A DNA stretch of 64,000 nucleotides, taken from Streptomyces alanosinicus. Lineage in GTDB: Bacteria; Actinomycetota; Actinomycetes; Streptomycetales; Streptomycetaceae. The notes beneath the pieces were generated by a model, which saw nothing but the letters and a program-made list of their open reading frames with translations, was not told where the DNA came from and ran no database searches. Position 1 is the first letter of the stretch, and the number at the start of each line of letters is the position of its first letter. The DNA lies in assembly GCF_014650595.1 (NCBI RefSeq), contig NZ_BMVG01000007.1:301509-365508 (forward strand), given 5' to 3'. Positions 1 through 8,342 of the stretch are shown piece by piece. The translations under genes were made by a program, and so were the position numbers.

Positions 1-2
1 GG

Positions 3-992
3 CCGGTCATGGAGGAGGAGGCGCATGCGCTGACCGGGCGCTGGCGGCCCGGCGAGACCATCGAGTGCACCTCCGAGTCCTTCCGCGTCGCCGTCCGTAT
101 CGCCGCCCGCTGCCTGCTGCGCGGCGACTTCATGGACGAGCGCGCCGAGCGGCTCAGCATCGATCTCGCCGCCGTCTTCCGCGGCATGTACCGGCGCATG
201 GTCATCCCGCTCGGGCCGCTGTACCGGCTGCCGTTCCCGGCCAACCGCGAATTCAACCGGGCGCTGGCCGATTTGCATCTGCTGGTCGACGAGATCGTCG
301 CCGAGCGGAGGGCATCTGGTCAAAAGCCGGACGATTTGCTGACGGCATTGCTGGAGGCGAAGGACGACAATGGCGACCCCATCGGGGAACAGGAGATCCA
401 CGACCAGGTCGTCGCGATACTCACCCCTGGCAGCGAAACAGTCGCCTCGACGATCATGTGGCTGCTCCAGGTCCTCGCGGAACACCCGGAACACGCCGAG
501 AAGGTACGGACCGAGGTCGAATCCGTGACCGGTGGCCGACCCGTCGGATTCGAGCACGTCCGCTCGCTCACACACACCAACAATGTCGTCGTCGAGGCCA
601 TGCGGCTCCGGCCCGCCGTATGGATATTGACGCGGCGCGCGCTGACCGACACCGCACTCGGCGGCTATCGCATTCCGGCCGGGGCGGACATCGTCTACAG
701 CCCGTACGCGATCCAGCGCGACGCCCGCTCCTACGACCGGAACCTCGACTTCGACCCCGACCGGTGGCTGCCCGAGCGGGCCAAGGACGTACCGAAGTAC
801 GCCATGAGCCCGTTCAGCGTCGGCAACCGCAAGTGCCCCAGTGACCACTTCTCCATGACCCAGCTGAGCCTGATCACCGCGGCGATCTCGGCGAAGTACC
901 GCTTCGAGCAGGCCAGCGGGTCGAACGACACGACCCGGGTGGGCATCACGCTCCGCCCGCACGACCTGCGGCTGCGGGCGATGCCTTGGTAG
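3..992 (+). CDS. cyp170A: Cytochrome P450, CYP170A (albaflavenone synthase) family, 5'-truncated by window edge
   Basis: Heme monooxygenase that in S. coelicolor oxidises epi-isozizaene to albaflavenone; the cyclase gene would lie just left of the window. About 329 codons are present against roughly 460 in the family, and the reading frame is open to the edge, so the Met codon at 9 is internal. Seen: I-helix segment LTPGSETVAST, ExxR in VVEAMRLRPAVW, DPDRWLPERA, and the heme loop FSVGNRKCPSDHF with its Cys ligand. The acidic motif DDNGD (363-377), reported as part of a second farnesene-synthase site in CYP170A1, is retained. It converges on nrdB. The family call is by recalled similarity. Confidence 0.9.
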   Translation, partial: PVMEEEAHALTGRWRPGETIECTSESFRVAVRIAARCLLRGDFMDERAERLSIDLAAVFRGMYRRMVIPLGPLYRLPFPANREFNRALADLHLLVDEIVAERRASGQKPDDLLTALLEAKDDNGDPIGEQEIHDQVVAILTPGSETVASTIMWLLQVLAEHPEHAEKVRTEVESVTGGRPVGFEHVRSLTHTNNVVVEAMRLRPAVWILTRRALTDTALGGYRIPAGADIVYSPYAIQRDARSYDRNLDFDPDRWLPERAKDVPKYAMSPFSVGNRKCPSDHFSMTQLSLITAAISAKYRFEQASGSNDTTRVGITLRPHDLRLRAMPW

Positions 993-1001
993 GTCACCTG
1001 T

Positions 1002-1049
1002 TACCGGCGCGCGCTCAGGAGGCCTGCGGGCCCGCGGCGCGCGCCGGTA
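1002..1049. terminator. Likely bidirectional terminator between cyp170A and nrdB
   Basis: Perfect 12-bp inverted repeat TACCGGCGCGCG / CGCGCGCCGGTA (1002-1013 and 1038-1049) with a 24-nt loop. It sits between the convergent P450 and nrdB genes. There is no T-tract, as is common in Streptomyces. Confidence 0.6.
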
Positions 1050-1058
1050 GGTGTTTCG

Positions 1059-1118
1059 CCTGCCGGTGAGTTCCTGCCGGTGAGGGCGAGGAGCCCCTGC
1101 CGGTGAAGGCGAGGAGGG
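1059..1118. repeat. Short direct repeats next to the nrdB stop codon
   Basis: The 11-mer CCTGCCGGTGA occurs at 1059, 1073 and 1096. The last two copies belong to 23-bp units that differ at few positions and end directly against the nrdB stop codon at 1119. This space holds no gene; in S. coelicolor the nrdS regulator lies here. Confidence 0.6.
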
Positions 1119-2132
1119 TCAGAAGTCCTCGTCCAGGTCGACCGTGCCCTCGACCGCGACCTGGTACGCCGACGGACGCCGCTCGAAGAAGTTCGTCAGC
1201 TCCTGGACGCCCTGCAGTTCCATGAAGGAGAACGGGTTCTCGGAGCCGTACACCGGGGCGAAGCCGAGGCGCACGAGCCGCTGGTCGGCGACGCACTCCA
1301 GGTACTGCCGCATCGACTCGGTGTTCATGCCCGGCAGACCGTCCCCGCACAGATCGCGGGCGAACTGCAGCTCGGCCTCGACGGCCTCCGCGAGCATGTC
1401 GGTGACCTCCTGCTGAAGCGCGTCGTCGAAGAGGTCCGGCTCCTCCTTGCGGACGGTGTCGACCACGTCGAAGGCGAAGGACATGTGCATCGTCTCGTCA
1501 CGGAACACCCAGTTGGTGCCGGTGGCCAGGCCGTGCAGCAGACCCCGGCTGCGGAACCAGTAGACGTAGGCGAACGCGCCGTAGAAGAACAGGCCCTCGA
1601 TGCACGCGGCGAAGCAGATCAGGTTGAGCAGGAAGCGACGCCGGTCGGCCTTCGTCTCCAGCCGGTCGAGCTGCTCCACCGAGTCGATCCACTTGAAGCA
1701 GAACTCGGCCTTCTCCCGGATGGAGGGGATGCTCTCGACGGCCGCGAAGGCCGCCGCCCGGTCCTCCGGGTCGGGGAGGTAGGTGTCCAGCAGCGTCAGA
1801 TAGAACTGGACGTGCACGGCCTCCTCGAAGAGCTGGCGGCTCAGATACAGCCGCGCCTCGGGGGAGTTGATGTGCTTGTACAGCGTCAGGACCAGGTTGT
1901 TCGCGACGATCGAGTCACCCGTCGCGAAGAAGGCCACCAGCCGGCCGATGAGGTGGTGCTCCTCCGGCGTCAGCTTGGCGAGGTCGGCGACGTCCGAGTG
2001 GAGGTCGACCTCCTCCACGGTCCAGGTGTTCTTGATCGCGTCCCGGTAGCGCTCGTAGAAGTCCGGGTAGCGCATGGGGCGCAGGGTCAGCTCGAAGCCC
2101 GGGTCGAGGAGGTTGGTGTTCCGGGTGGTCAT
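1119..2132 (-). CDS. nrdB: Class Ia ribonucleoside-diphosphate reductase, beta subunit
   Basis: 337-residue radical-generating small subunit; with NrdA it reduces ribonucleoside diphosphates to deoxy forms in the cytoplasm. Helical di-iron segments are visible, including LTPEEHHLIGRLVAFFAT, LFEEAVHVQFYLTLLD and FRDETMHMSFAF, which supply the Glu and His metal ligands. Its ATG overlaps the nrdA stop by one base (TAATG), so translation is likely coupled. Length fits the Streptomyces protein. In S. coelicolor nrdS follows nrdB; here only about 126 bp separate it from the P450 stop, so the operon is nrdAB. Confidence 0.95.
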   Translation of the reverse strand: MTTRNTNLLDPGFELTLRPMRYPDFYERYRDAIKNTWTVEEVDLHSDVADLAKLTPEEHHLIGRLVAFFATGDSIVANNLVLTLYKHINSPEARLYLSRQLFEEAVHVQFYLTLLDTYLPDPEDRAAAFAAVESIPSIREKAEFCFKWIDSVEQLDRLETKADRRRFLLNLICFAACIEGLFFYGAFAYVYWFRSRGLLHGLATGTNWVFRDETMHMSFAFDVVDTVRKEEPDLFDDALQQEVTDMLAEAVEAELQFARDLCGDGLPGMNTESMRQYLECVADQRLVRLGFAPVYGSENPFSFMELQGVQELTNFFERRPSAYQVAVEGTVDLDEDF

Positions 2133-4507
2133 TACTGGCAGGCCTCGCAGGACTCGGGGTTCTCAAGGGAGCAGGCGACGGCGTCGGGGTCGGCGACCGC
2201 CTGCGCGGGGATGGGGGTCTGGGTCTGCGCCTGGCCCTGGGCGGCACGGGCGATCCGGGTCGCCGGGCGGGAGCGCAGGTAGTACGTCGTCTTCAGGCCC
2301 GACTTCCAGGCGTACGCGTACATCGAGGAGAGCTTGCCGATGGTCGGCGTCTCCATGAACAGGTTCAGGGACTGCGCCTGGTCCAGGAACGGGGTGCGGG
2401 CCGCCGCCATGTCGATCAGGCCGCGCTGCGGGATCTCCCACGCCGTGCGGTAGAGCGCCCGCACGTCGGCCGGGATCCACGCGAAGTCCTGCACCGAGCC
2501 GCTGGAGTCGCGCAGCGCGTCACGGGTGCGCGCGTCCCACACGCCGAGGTTCTTCAGGTCCTGCACCAGGTAGGAGTTGACCTGGAGGAACTCACCGGAC
2601 AGCGTCTCGCGCTTGAACAGGTTCGACACCTGCGGCTCGATGCACTCGTACACGCCCGCGATGGAGGCGATGGTGGCCGTCGGGGCGATGGCGAGCAGCA
2701 GCGAGTTGCGCAGACCCGTCCCGGCGATACGACGGCGCAACGCGTCCCACCGCTTCGGCCAGGTCAGCTCGACGTCGAAGTGGTCCGGGTGCAGCACGCC
2801 CCGGGCGGTACGGGTCTTCTCCCAGGCCGGCAGCGGGCCGCCGCGCTCGGCGAGGTCGGCGGAGGCCTCGTACGCGGCGAGCATGATCCGCTCGGCGATC
2901 CGCGTGGACAGGGCCTTCGCCTCCGGCGAGTCGAAGGGCAGCCGCAGCTTGAAGAAGACGTCCTGCAGCCCCATCGCGCCGAGGCCCACCGGGCGCCACC
3001 TGGCGTTCGACCGGCCCGCCTGCTCGGTCGGATAGAAGTTGATGTCGACCACGCGGTCGAGGAAGGTGACGGCGGTGCGGACGGTCTCGTCCAGCCGCTC
3101 CCAGTCGATGTCGCCGGCCGCGATGTCGACAAAGGCGCCCAGGTTCACCGAACCCAGGTTGCAGACCGCCGTCTCGCCGTCGTCCGTGACCTCCAGGATC
3201 TCCGTGCAGAGGTTGGAGGAGTGGACGACGTGCCCCGGCAGGGCCGTCTGGTTGGCGGTGCGGTTGGCGGCGTCCTTGAAGGTCATCCAGCCGTTGCCGG
3301 TCTGCGCGAGGGTGCGCATCATCCGGCCGTACAGCTCACGGGCCGGCATGGTCTTCTTCGCCAGGCCCGCCGCCTCGGCCTTGCGGTAGGCCGCGTCGAA
3401 CTCCTCGCCCCACAGGTCCACCAGCTCCGGCACGTCGGCGGGGGAGAAGAGGGACCACTGCGCGTCGGCGTTCACCCGGCGCATGAACTCGTCCGGGATC
3501 CAGTGCGCGAGGTTCAGGTTGTGGGTACGGCGGGCGTCCTCACCGGTGTTGTCCCGCAGCTCCAGGAACTCCTCGATGTCGGAGTGCCAGGTCTCCAGGT
3601 ACACGGCCGCCGCGCCCTTGCGCCGGCCGCCCTGGTTCACCGCGGCCACCGAGGCGTCCAGGGTCTTCAGGAACGGCACGATGCCGTTGGAGTGTCCGTT
3701 GGTGCCGCGGATCAGCGAACCGCGGCTGCGGATCCGGGAGTACGACAGCCCGATGCCGCCGGCGTGCTTCGAGAGCCGGGCCACCTGGTGGTAGCGGTCG
3801 TAGATGGAGTCCAGCTCGTCCAGCGGGGAGTCGAGGAGGTAGCAGGACGACATCTGGGGGTGCCGCGTGCCGGAGTTGAAGAGCGTGGGAGAGGAGGGGA
3901 GGTAGTCGAGGCGGCTCATGAGCCCGTAGAGCGCGGCGACTTCGTCGACGGAGCGAGCGGTGTCGTCTTCCGCCAGGCCGCCGGCCACCCGCAGCATGAA
4001 GTGCTGGGGCGTCTCGATGACCTTGCGGGTGATCGGGTGCCGCAGGAGATAGCGGCTGTACAGCGTGCGCAGGCCGAAGTAGCCGAAGCGGTCGTCGGCC
4101 GACCGGTCGACCAGGGCGTCCAGGCGGGCCGCGTGCAGCCGCGCGAACTCCGCGGTGCGGTCGGCGATCAGGCCCTCGCGGTGGCCGACGGCGACCGACT
4201 CGGTGAAGGACGTCACGCCCTGCGAGGCGGCCTCGGCGCGGATGGAGAGCGTCAGCAGCCGGGCGGCCAGCCTCGAATAGGCGGGGTCCTCGGAGATGAG
4301 CCCGGCGGCGGCCTCCGTGGCCAGTTCGCGCAACTCCGCCTCGTCGGCCCGGGCGGACCGGCCGCGCAACGCGGCGGCGGCGACCCGGCCGGGGTCGGCG
4401 TCGGGGAGGTCGGCGGTCAGCTCGGTCAGGGTCCGCAACAGCGCGGTACCGGGACCGTCGGTCTCCAGGCCGCTGGCTGAAGCCGGGTCTGCTGGCGCGA
4501 TGGTCAC
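2132..4507 (-). CDS. nrdA: Class Ia ribonucleoside-diphosphate reductase, alpha (catalytic) subunit
   Basis: 791-residue catalytic subunit of the oxygen-dependent reductase. Seen: SSPTLFNSGTRHPQMSSCYL with the first catalytic Cys, SSNLCTEILE with the Asn/Cys/Glu active-site set, and a C-terminal tail ending ESCEACQ with the mobile redox Cys pair. The frame stays open upstream to 4759, but that stretch is the cobalamin riboswitch. I chose the GTG at 4507 (protein start VTIAPADPASASG), preceded by a purine-rich GAGGGAGAG, because length and N-terminus match the recalled S. coelicolor protein. Expression should fall when adenosylcobalamin is plentiful, favouring the B12-dependent class II enzyme. 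Confidence 0.95.
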   Translation of the reverse strand: MTIAPADPASASGLETDGPGTALLRTLTELTADLPDADPGRVAAAALRGRSARADEAELRELATEAAAGLISEDPAYSRLAARLLTLSIRAEAASQGVTSFTESVAVGHREGLIADRTAEFARLHAARLDALVDRSADDRFGYFGLRTLYSRYLLRHPITRKVIETPQHFMLRVAGGLAEDDTARSVDEVAALYGLMSRLDYLPSSPTLFNSGTRHPQMSSCYLLDSPLDELDSIYDRYHQVARLSKHAGGIGLSYSRIRSRGSLIRGTNGHSNGIVPFLKTLDASVAAVNQGGRRKGAAAVYLETWHSDIEEFLELRDNTGEDARRTHNLNLAHWIPDEFMRRVNADAQWSLFSPADVPELVDLWGEEFDAAYRKAEAAGLAKKTMPARELYGRMMRTLAQTGNGWMTFKDAANRTANQTALPGHVVHSSNLCTEILEVTDDGETAVCNLGSVNLGAFVDIAAGDIDWERLDETVRTAVTFLDRVVDINFYPTEQAGRSNARWRPVGLGAMGLQDVFFKLRLPFDSPEAKALSTRIAERIMLAAYEASADLAERGGPLPAWEKTRTARGVLHPDHFDVELTWPKRWDALRRRIAGTGLRNSLLLAIAPTATIASIAGVYECIEPQVSNLFKRETLSGEFLQVNSYLVQDLKNLGVWDARTRDALRDSSGSVQDFAWIPADVRALYRTAWEIPQRGLIDMAAARTPFLDQAQSLNLFMETPTIGKLSSMYAYAWKSGLKTTYYLRSRPATRIARAAQGQAQTQTPIPAQAVADPDAVACSLENPESCEACQ

Positions 4508-4616
4508 GTGGGGCTCTCCCTCGCTCGGCACGGGGCCTGGGCAGGGCGGGGGGCAGCCACGAGCGCACACGGCGTCGCGTCCACCGGCCCACTCCGCGAG
4601 GCCCGGACGTCTTGGA

Positions 4617-4641
4617 GCACCCGGACCGGACGGCCGGGTGC
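4617..4641 (-). terminator. Hairpin in the riboswitch expression platform
   Basis: GCACCCGG (4617-4624) pairs perfectly with CCGGGTGC (4634-4641) between the aptamer and the nrdA start. It is a candidate attenuator stem; no alternative pairing was worked out. Confidence 0.45.
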
Positions 4642-4765
4642 GCTGCAGGCAGGTCCTCGGACTGACTCCCGTGCGCAGATACGCACAAGTACACCGTTGC
4701 GGGACAGTTCCGGATTCGCACCGGATTCCCCTGCGACGACAGCGAGGACGAGCATACATCTAGTG
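4640..4765 (-). promoter_or_regulatory. Cobalamin (adenosylcobalamin) riboswitch upstream of nrdA
   Basis: On the minus strand the leader shows the conserved core elements in order: GGGAATCCGGTGCGAATCC, the CTGTCCCGCAACGGTG segment, and the B12 box AGTCAGTCCGAGGACCTGCC near 4650-4670. Position and orientation match the experimentally described S. coelicolor nrdABS riboswitch. The 5' boundary is approximate and abuts the stop codon of the acetyltransferase gene, so the nrd promoter probably lies inside that gene. Confidence 0.93.
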
Positions 4766-5314
4766 CCGGGCTGTGGTGGCACCCCCAGATGTTGTGTCGC
4801 GACGGTCTCGGAGCGTCAACTCATAGGTGAGCAGAGTGATGTCGAGCCGCTCGGGCAGCGGATTCCAGTCCCGCTCGGGAGTACGAACAAAACCGAGGCG
4901 TTCGTAGAGGCGGTGGGCGGCGTGCATGGTGCGCTGCGTCGACAGGACGATCCGTACGCAGCCGTCCACGGCCCGCGCCCGCTCGACACAGGCCCGCACC
5001 AGCGCCTCGCCGACGCCTCGTCCGCGCGCTGTCCGGGCGACGGCCAGCATCCGTATCTCCGCCTCGCGGGGGCGGGCGATGTCGGTCATGGGGCCGGGGG
5101 AGGGCACGAAGGTCACTCCGCCGAGCGGTCTTCCCTCCGCCACGGCGACCAGCACCTCCGCCTCGGCCGCGCGCTTCGCGACGTCCCTCAGCTCGCCGAG
5201 GTACGCATCGCTCTCCCCGAAGTCGAGGTGGCCGCCCTGGAGATAGGCCTGGGCGGTGATCTCGCCCAGGGTTTCATGGTCGCCGGGGCCCACCCGCCTG
5301 ATGACGATGTCCAT
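4760..5314 (-). CDS. GNAT-family N-acetyltransferase
   Basis: 184-residue single-domain GNAT protein, cytoplasmic, predicted to move an acetyl group from acetyl-CoA to an unknown amine. The acetyl-CoA loop is ARTARGRGVGEALV (motif A), preceded by the beta-strand EAEIRMLAVAR and followed by the C-terminal HRLYERLGFVR segment typical of the fold. The start is the ATG of MDIVIRRVGPG; the frame extends further upstream but without GNAT sequence. It lies just upstream of the nrdA riboswitch on the same strand, with its stop codon against the aptamer. The substrate cannot be inferred. Confidence 0.85.
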   Translation of the reverse strand: MDIVIRRVGPGDHETLGEITAQAYLQGGHLDFGESDAYLGELRDVAKRAAEAEVLVAVAEGRPLGGVTFVPSPGPMTDIARPREAEIRMLAVARTARGRGVGEALVRACVERARAVDGCVRIVLSTQRTMHAAHRLYERLGFVRTPERDWNPLPERLDITLLTYELTLRDRRDTTSGGATTARH

Positions 5315-5343
5315 GGCACCGAGTGTGCCGGACGGGTACGACA

Positions 5344-5375
5344 ACGGGCCGCCGGAGGCGCCTCCGGCGGCCCGT
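5344..5375 (-). terminator. Terminator hairpin after the permease gene
   Basis: A perfect 32-bp palindrome of two 16-bp arms lies 13 bp after the symporter stop and upstream of the acetyltransferase start. It probably isolates the two minus-strand units. Confidence 0.7.
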
Positions 5376-5387
5376 GACCGGGAGGGG

Positions 5388-7007
5388 TCAGTGGCCGGCG
5401 CCCACCGGCAGCTCCGTCGCGACACCCGTGTCGCCCGCGTCCGCCGTGTAGTCGGCCGGGACGGTCTCGTCCACGCCCTCGGGGGCCTTCACGGCCTTGA
5501 GGACGAGCGTGAGGACGACCGTCACGGCGACGTTGAGCACGAACGCGGTGAGACCGATGTAGCCGATCTCACCGATGCCGGGGATCTCCTTCGCCGAGCC
5601 GCCGAAGTGCTTCTGGGTCGGGGAGGCGACGCCGTACGCGGCGAAGGTGCCGTACGCCATGCCGACCGCCCAGCCCGCGAGCAGCGCCCAGCGGTGGAAC
5701 CAGCGGGTGAACAGGCCGCCGACCAGGGCCGGGAAGGTCTGCAGGATCCAGATGCCGCCCAGCAGCTGGAAGTTGATGGCGACCGTCTTGTCCATGGTGA
5801 GGACGAAGACCAGCGCGCCGACCTTCACCAGCAGCGAGACGAGCTTGGAGACCTGGGCCTCCTGCTTCGGCGTGGCGTCCGGCTTGATGAAGTCCCGGTA
5901 GATGTTGCGGGTGAAGAGGTTCGCCGCCGCGATCGACATGATCGCCGCCGGTACCAGGGCGCCGATGCCGATCGCCGCGAAGGCCACGCCCGCGAACCAG
6001 TCCGGGAACATGTCCTCGAACAGCTGCGGGATGGCCAGCTGGCCGTTGGTGACCTTGACCCCGGCCGCGACCGCCATGAAGCCCAGCAGGGCCAGCAGGC
6101 CGAGCATCAGCGAGTACAGCGGCAGGATCGTGGTGTTGCGGCGGATCACGTCACGGCTCTTGGAGGACAGGGTCGCGGTGATCGAGTGCGGGTACATGAA
6201 CAGCGCCAGCGCGGAGCCCAGCGCCAGCGTGGCGTAGGTCCACTGGCCCGCCTCCGGGGGCGCGAGCGCGCCGCGCGGCTTGCCCGTCGCCGGGTTGACC
6301 TGGCTGAACGCATGACCGGCCTTGGCGAAGATGTCGTCGAAGCCGCCCAGCTTCATCGGGATGTAGATGATCGCCACCGCGATGACGAGGTAGATCAGCG
6401 CGTCCTTGACGAACGCGATCAGGGCGGGCGCGCGCAGTCCGGAGGAGTAGGTGTACGCCGCCAGCACACCGAAGGCGATGAGCAGCGGCAGGTCGCGTAC
6501 GAACCAGTTGGTGCCGCTGTCCCCGCCGACGCCCATCACGTCCAGCACCGCCTGGATGCCGACGAGCTGGAGCGCGATGTACGGCATCGTCGCGAGGATG
6601 CCGGTCAGCGCCACCGCGAGCGACAGGCTCTTGGAGCCGAACCGGCCGCGCACGAAGTCGGAGGTCGTCACATAGCCGTGCTTGTGGGACACCGACCACA
6701 GGCGGGGCAGGAACGTGAAGATCAGCGGGTAGATCAGGACCGTGTACGGCACCGCGAAGAAGCCGGACGCGCCGGCCGCGTAGACCGCCGCCGGTACGGC
6801 GACGAAGGTGTACGCCGTGTACAGGTCACCGCCGAGCAGGAACCAGGTGACCCAGGTGCCGAACGACCGTCCGCCCAGGCCCCATTCGTCCAGCGAGTGC
6901 TCGTCCTCGGCCCTGCGCCAGCGTGCGGCGAGGAAGCCCATGACCGTGACGGCCAGGAAGAAGAAGATGAAGACGCCGAGCGCGACGCCGTTGACGCCGT
7001 TCTTCAC
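5388..7007 (-). CDS. mctP: Sodium:solute symporter family permease, MctP-like (monocarboxylate uptake)
   Basis: 539-residue multi-span membrane protein of the SSS family, about 13 hydrophobic segments, beginning VALGVFIFFFLAVTVMGF. Family signatures include LDEWGLGGRSFGTWVTWFLL near the N-terminus and AIGIGALVPAAIMSIAAANLF in the middle. Homologues paired with DUF3311 proteins import short monocarboxylates such as pyruvate, lactate or acetate; that substrate is an inference. Its GTG start overlaps the stop of the upstream DUF3311 gene (GTGA), so the two are one operon. A strong palindromic terminator follows. Confidence 0.85.
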   Translation of the reverse strand: MKNGVNGVALGVFIFFFLAVTVMGFLAARWRRAEDEHSLDEWGLGGRSFGTWVTWFLLGGDLYTAYTFVAVPAAVYAAGASGFFAVPYTVLIYPLIFTFLPRLWSVSHKHGYVTTSDFVRGRFGSKSLSLAVALTGILATMPYIALQLVGIQAVLDVMGVGGDSGTNWFVRDLPLLIAFGVLAAYTYSSGLRAPALIAFVKDALIYLVIAVAIIYIPMKLGGFDDIFAKAGHAFSQVNPATGKPRGALAPPEAGQWTYATLALGSALALFMYPHSITATLSSKSRDVIRRNTTILPLYSLMLGLLALLGFMAVAAGVKVTNGQLAIPQLFEDMFPDWFAGVAFAAIGIGALVPAAIMSIAAANLFTRNIYRDFIKPDATPKQEAQVSKLVSLLVKVGALVFVLTMDKTVAINFQLLGGIWILQTFPALVGGLFTRWFHRWALLAGWAVGMAYGTFAAYGVASPTQKHFGGSAKEIPGIGEIGYIGLTAFVLNVAVTVVLTLVLKAVKAPEGVDETVPADYTADAGDTGVATELPVGAGH

Positions 7008-7267
7008 CGCTGCTCACCGCCCGTCCGGGACGCACGGGCACGCTGGTCGCGCTGCCACAGCTGGTACGCGGTCATGGTGAGCGCGGTGGAGATCAGCACC
7101 CAGAGCATCTGGTACCAGTAGAAGAACGGGATCCCGATGAAGGCGGGGTCCGTCTTGGCGTAGGAGCCGACCCAGAGCAGCGCCACGAAGGGTGCGACGA
7201 GACACAGGGCGATGATCACCCGGACCGGTGTGACGACCGGTGGTCTCACTTCAGGTGTTTCGGACAT
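7004..7267 (-). CDS. DUF3311 small membrane protein, permease partner
   Basis: 87-residue protein with two predicted membrane helices (VRVIIALCLVAPFVALLWVG and FFYWYQMLWVLISTALTMTA) and a basic C-terminal tail. DUF3311 proteins are regularly encoded immediately upstream of SSS-type monocarboxylate permeases and are presumed accessory subunits. The ATG at 7267 (MSETPEVRPP) is preferred to an in-frame ATG ten codons earlier because hydrophobic sequence starts soon after. Its stop overlaps the permease start by four bases. Confidence 0.8.
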   Translation of the reverse strand: MSETPEVRPPVVTPVRVIIALCLVAPFVALLWVGSYAKTDPAFIGIPFFYWYQMLWVLISTALTMTAYQLWQRDQRARASRTGGEQR

Positions 7268-7358
7268 GCCACGGCTCTCCGTCCCCTTGCTGATCACCTG
7301 TGTAATGCGCAGGCAATCTAGGTGACGGTGTCATGGCAGTGGAAGACCTCGTCCGCAT

Positions 7359-7372
7359 ATCGGTATATCGAT
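7359..7372. promoter_or_regulatory. Candidate operator upstream of the DUF3311-mctP operon
   Basis: ATCGGTATATCGAT is palindromic at 12 of 14 positions and stands out as AT-rich. It lies about 92 bp upstream of the DUF3311 start and downstream of the dasR stop. The binding protein is unknown. Confidence 0.35.
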
Positions 7373-7408
7373 TCAGCGAACGTCCACCGGCCGCGCCCGT
7401 GGCGGGAC

Positions 7409-8173
7409 TTACTCGGCGGGCCGCTTGAGCCGTGCCACGAACTTGTAGCGGTCGCCGCGGTACACGGACCGCACCCACTCCACCGGCTTGCCCTCGCGGT
7501 CCACGGAGTGCCGGGAGAGCATCAGCATCGGCAGGCCCACGTCGGTGCCGAGCAGGCCCGCCTCGCGCGGGGTGGCCAGCGAGGTCTCGATGGTCTCCTC
7601 GGCCTCGGCGAGGTGGACGTCGTAGACCTCGGCGAGGGCGGTGTAGAGGGAGGTGTACTTCACCAGGGAGCGGCGCAGGGCCGGGAAGCGCTTGGCGCTC
7701 AGATGCGTGGTCTCGATGGCCATCGGCTCGCCGTTGGCCATGCGCAGCCGCTCGATGCGCAGCACGCGTCCGCCGGCGCTGATGTCGAGCAGCCCGGCGA
7801 GCCGGTCGTCGGCGGTGATGTACCCGATGTCCAGCAGCTGTGAGGTCGGCTCCAGACCCTGGGCGCGCATGTCCTCGGTGTAGGAGGTCAGCTGGAGCGC
7901 CTGGGAGACCTTGGGCTTGGCGACGAAGGTGCCCTTGCCCTGGATGCGTTCGAGCCGACCCTCCACGACCAGTTCCTGCAGGGCCTGGCGGACGGTGGTG
8001 CGGGAGGTGTCGAATTCGGCGGCCAGCGTGCGTTCGGGCGGGACGGGCGTGCCCGGAGCCTGCGTCTCCGTCATGTCGAGCAGATGCTTCTTCAGGCGGT
8101 AGTACTTGGGCACGCGCGCCGTACGGACGGTTGTCCCGGCCCCGTTCTCCGCACTGCTGACGTCGGTGCTCAT
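7409..8173 (-). CDS. dasR: DasR, GntR/HutC-family regulator of aminosugar metabolism and development
   Basis: 254-residue global repressor that senses GlcN-6-P and GlcNAc-6-P. The N-terminal winged HTH (about residues 20-95; FDTSRTTVRQALQELVVEG) is followed by a UTRA effector domain (about 110-245). Sequence and length closely match the recalled S. coelicolor DasR; the start MSTDVSSAENG is conserved. It is normally divergent from dasABC, but here nagB lies directly upstream on the same strand with 169 bp between. A dre-like operator in that gap (8309-8324) suggests autoregulation. Confidence 0.95.
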   Translation of the reverse strand: MSTDVSSAENGAGTTVRTARVPKYYRLKKHLLDMTETQAPGTPVPPERTLAAEFDTSRTTVRQALQELVVEGRLERIQGKGTFVAKPKVSQALQLTSYTEDMRAQGLEPTSQLLDIGYITADDRLAGLLDISAGGRVLRIERLRMANGEPMAIETTHLSAKRFPALRRSLVKYTSLYTALAEVYDVHLAEAEETIETSLATPREAGLLGTDVGLPMLMLSRHSVDREGKPVEWVRSVYRGDRYKFVARLKRPAE

Positions 8174-8308
8174 GCTCTGCCTTCCCGGCTCCGGATGCCG
8201 AAAGCGACCGACCTGGCATCGGCCACGGTTCACATCGTGGCACGGCTTCGGGGGTCAGGAGGCCACCCGCACGCTCCGTGATCCCCTCTGTATACCGTCA
8301 CCCCCGCT

Positions 8309-8324
8309 TTTGGTCTAGTCCATC
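8309..8324. promoter_or_regulatory. DasR operator (dre) upstream of dasR
   Basis: TTTGGTCTAGTCCATC contains the core TGGTCTAGTCCA and fits the dre consensus TGGTCTAGACCA. It lies 136 bp upstream of the dasR start, just after the nagB stop. Confidence 0.75.
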
Positions 8325-8342
8325 CGGTGTTCCGGGCGCGGC

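Noticed and set aside
2780..4480. Long plus-strand frames opposite nrdA, kgd, lon and the phosphatase gene
   Set aside because: They are mirror frames of strongly conserved genes, with Arg/Pro/Gly/His-rich translations and no recognisable domains, as expected at this GC content.
4508..4759. N-terminal extension of NrdA by about 84 codons
   Set aside because: The open frame coincides with the cobalamin riboswitch and lacks conserved protein sequence; the GTG at 4507 matches the known N-terminus.
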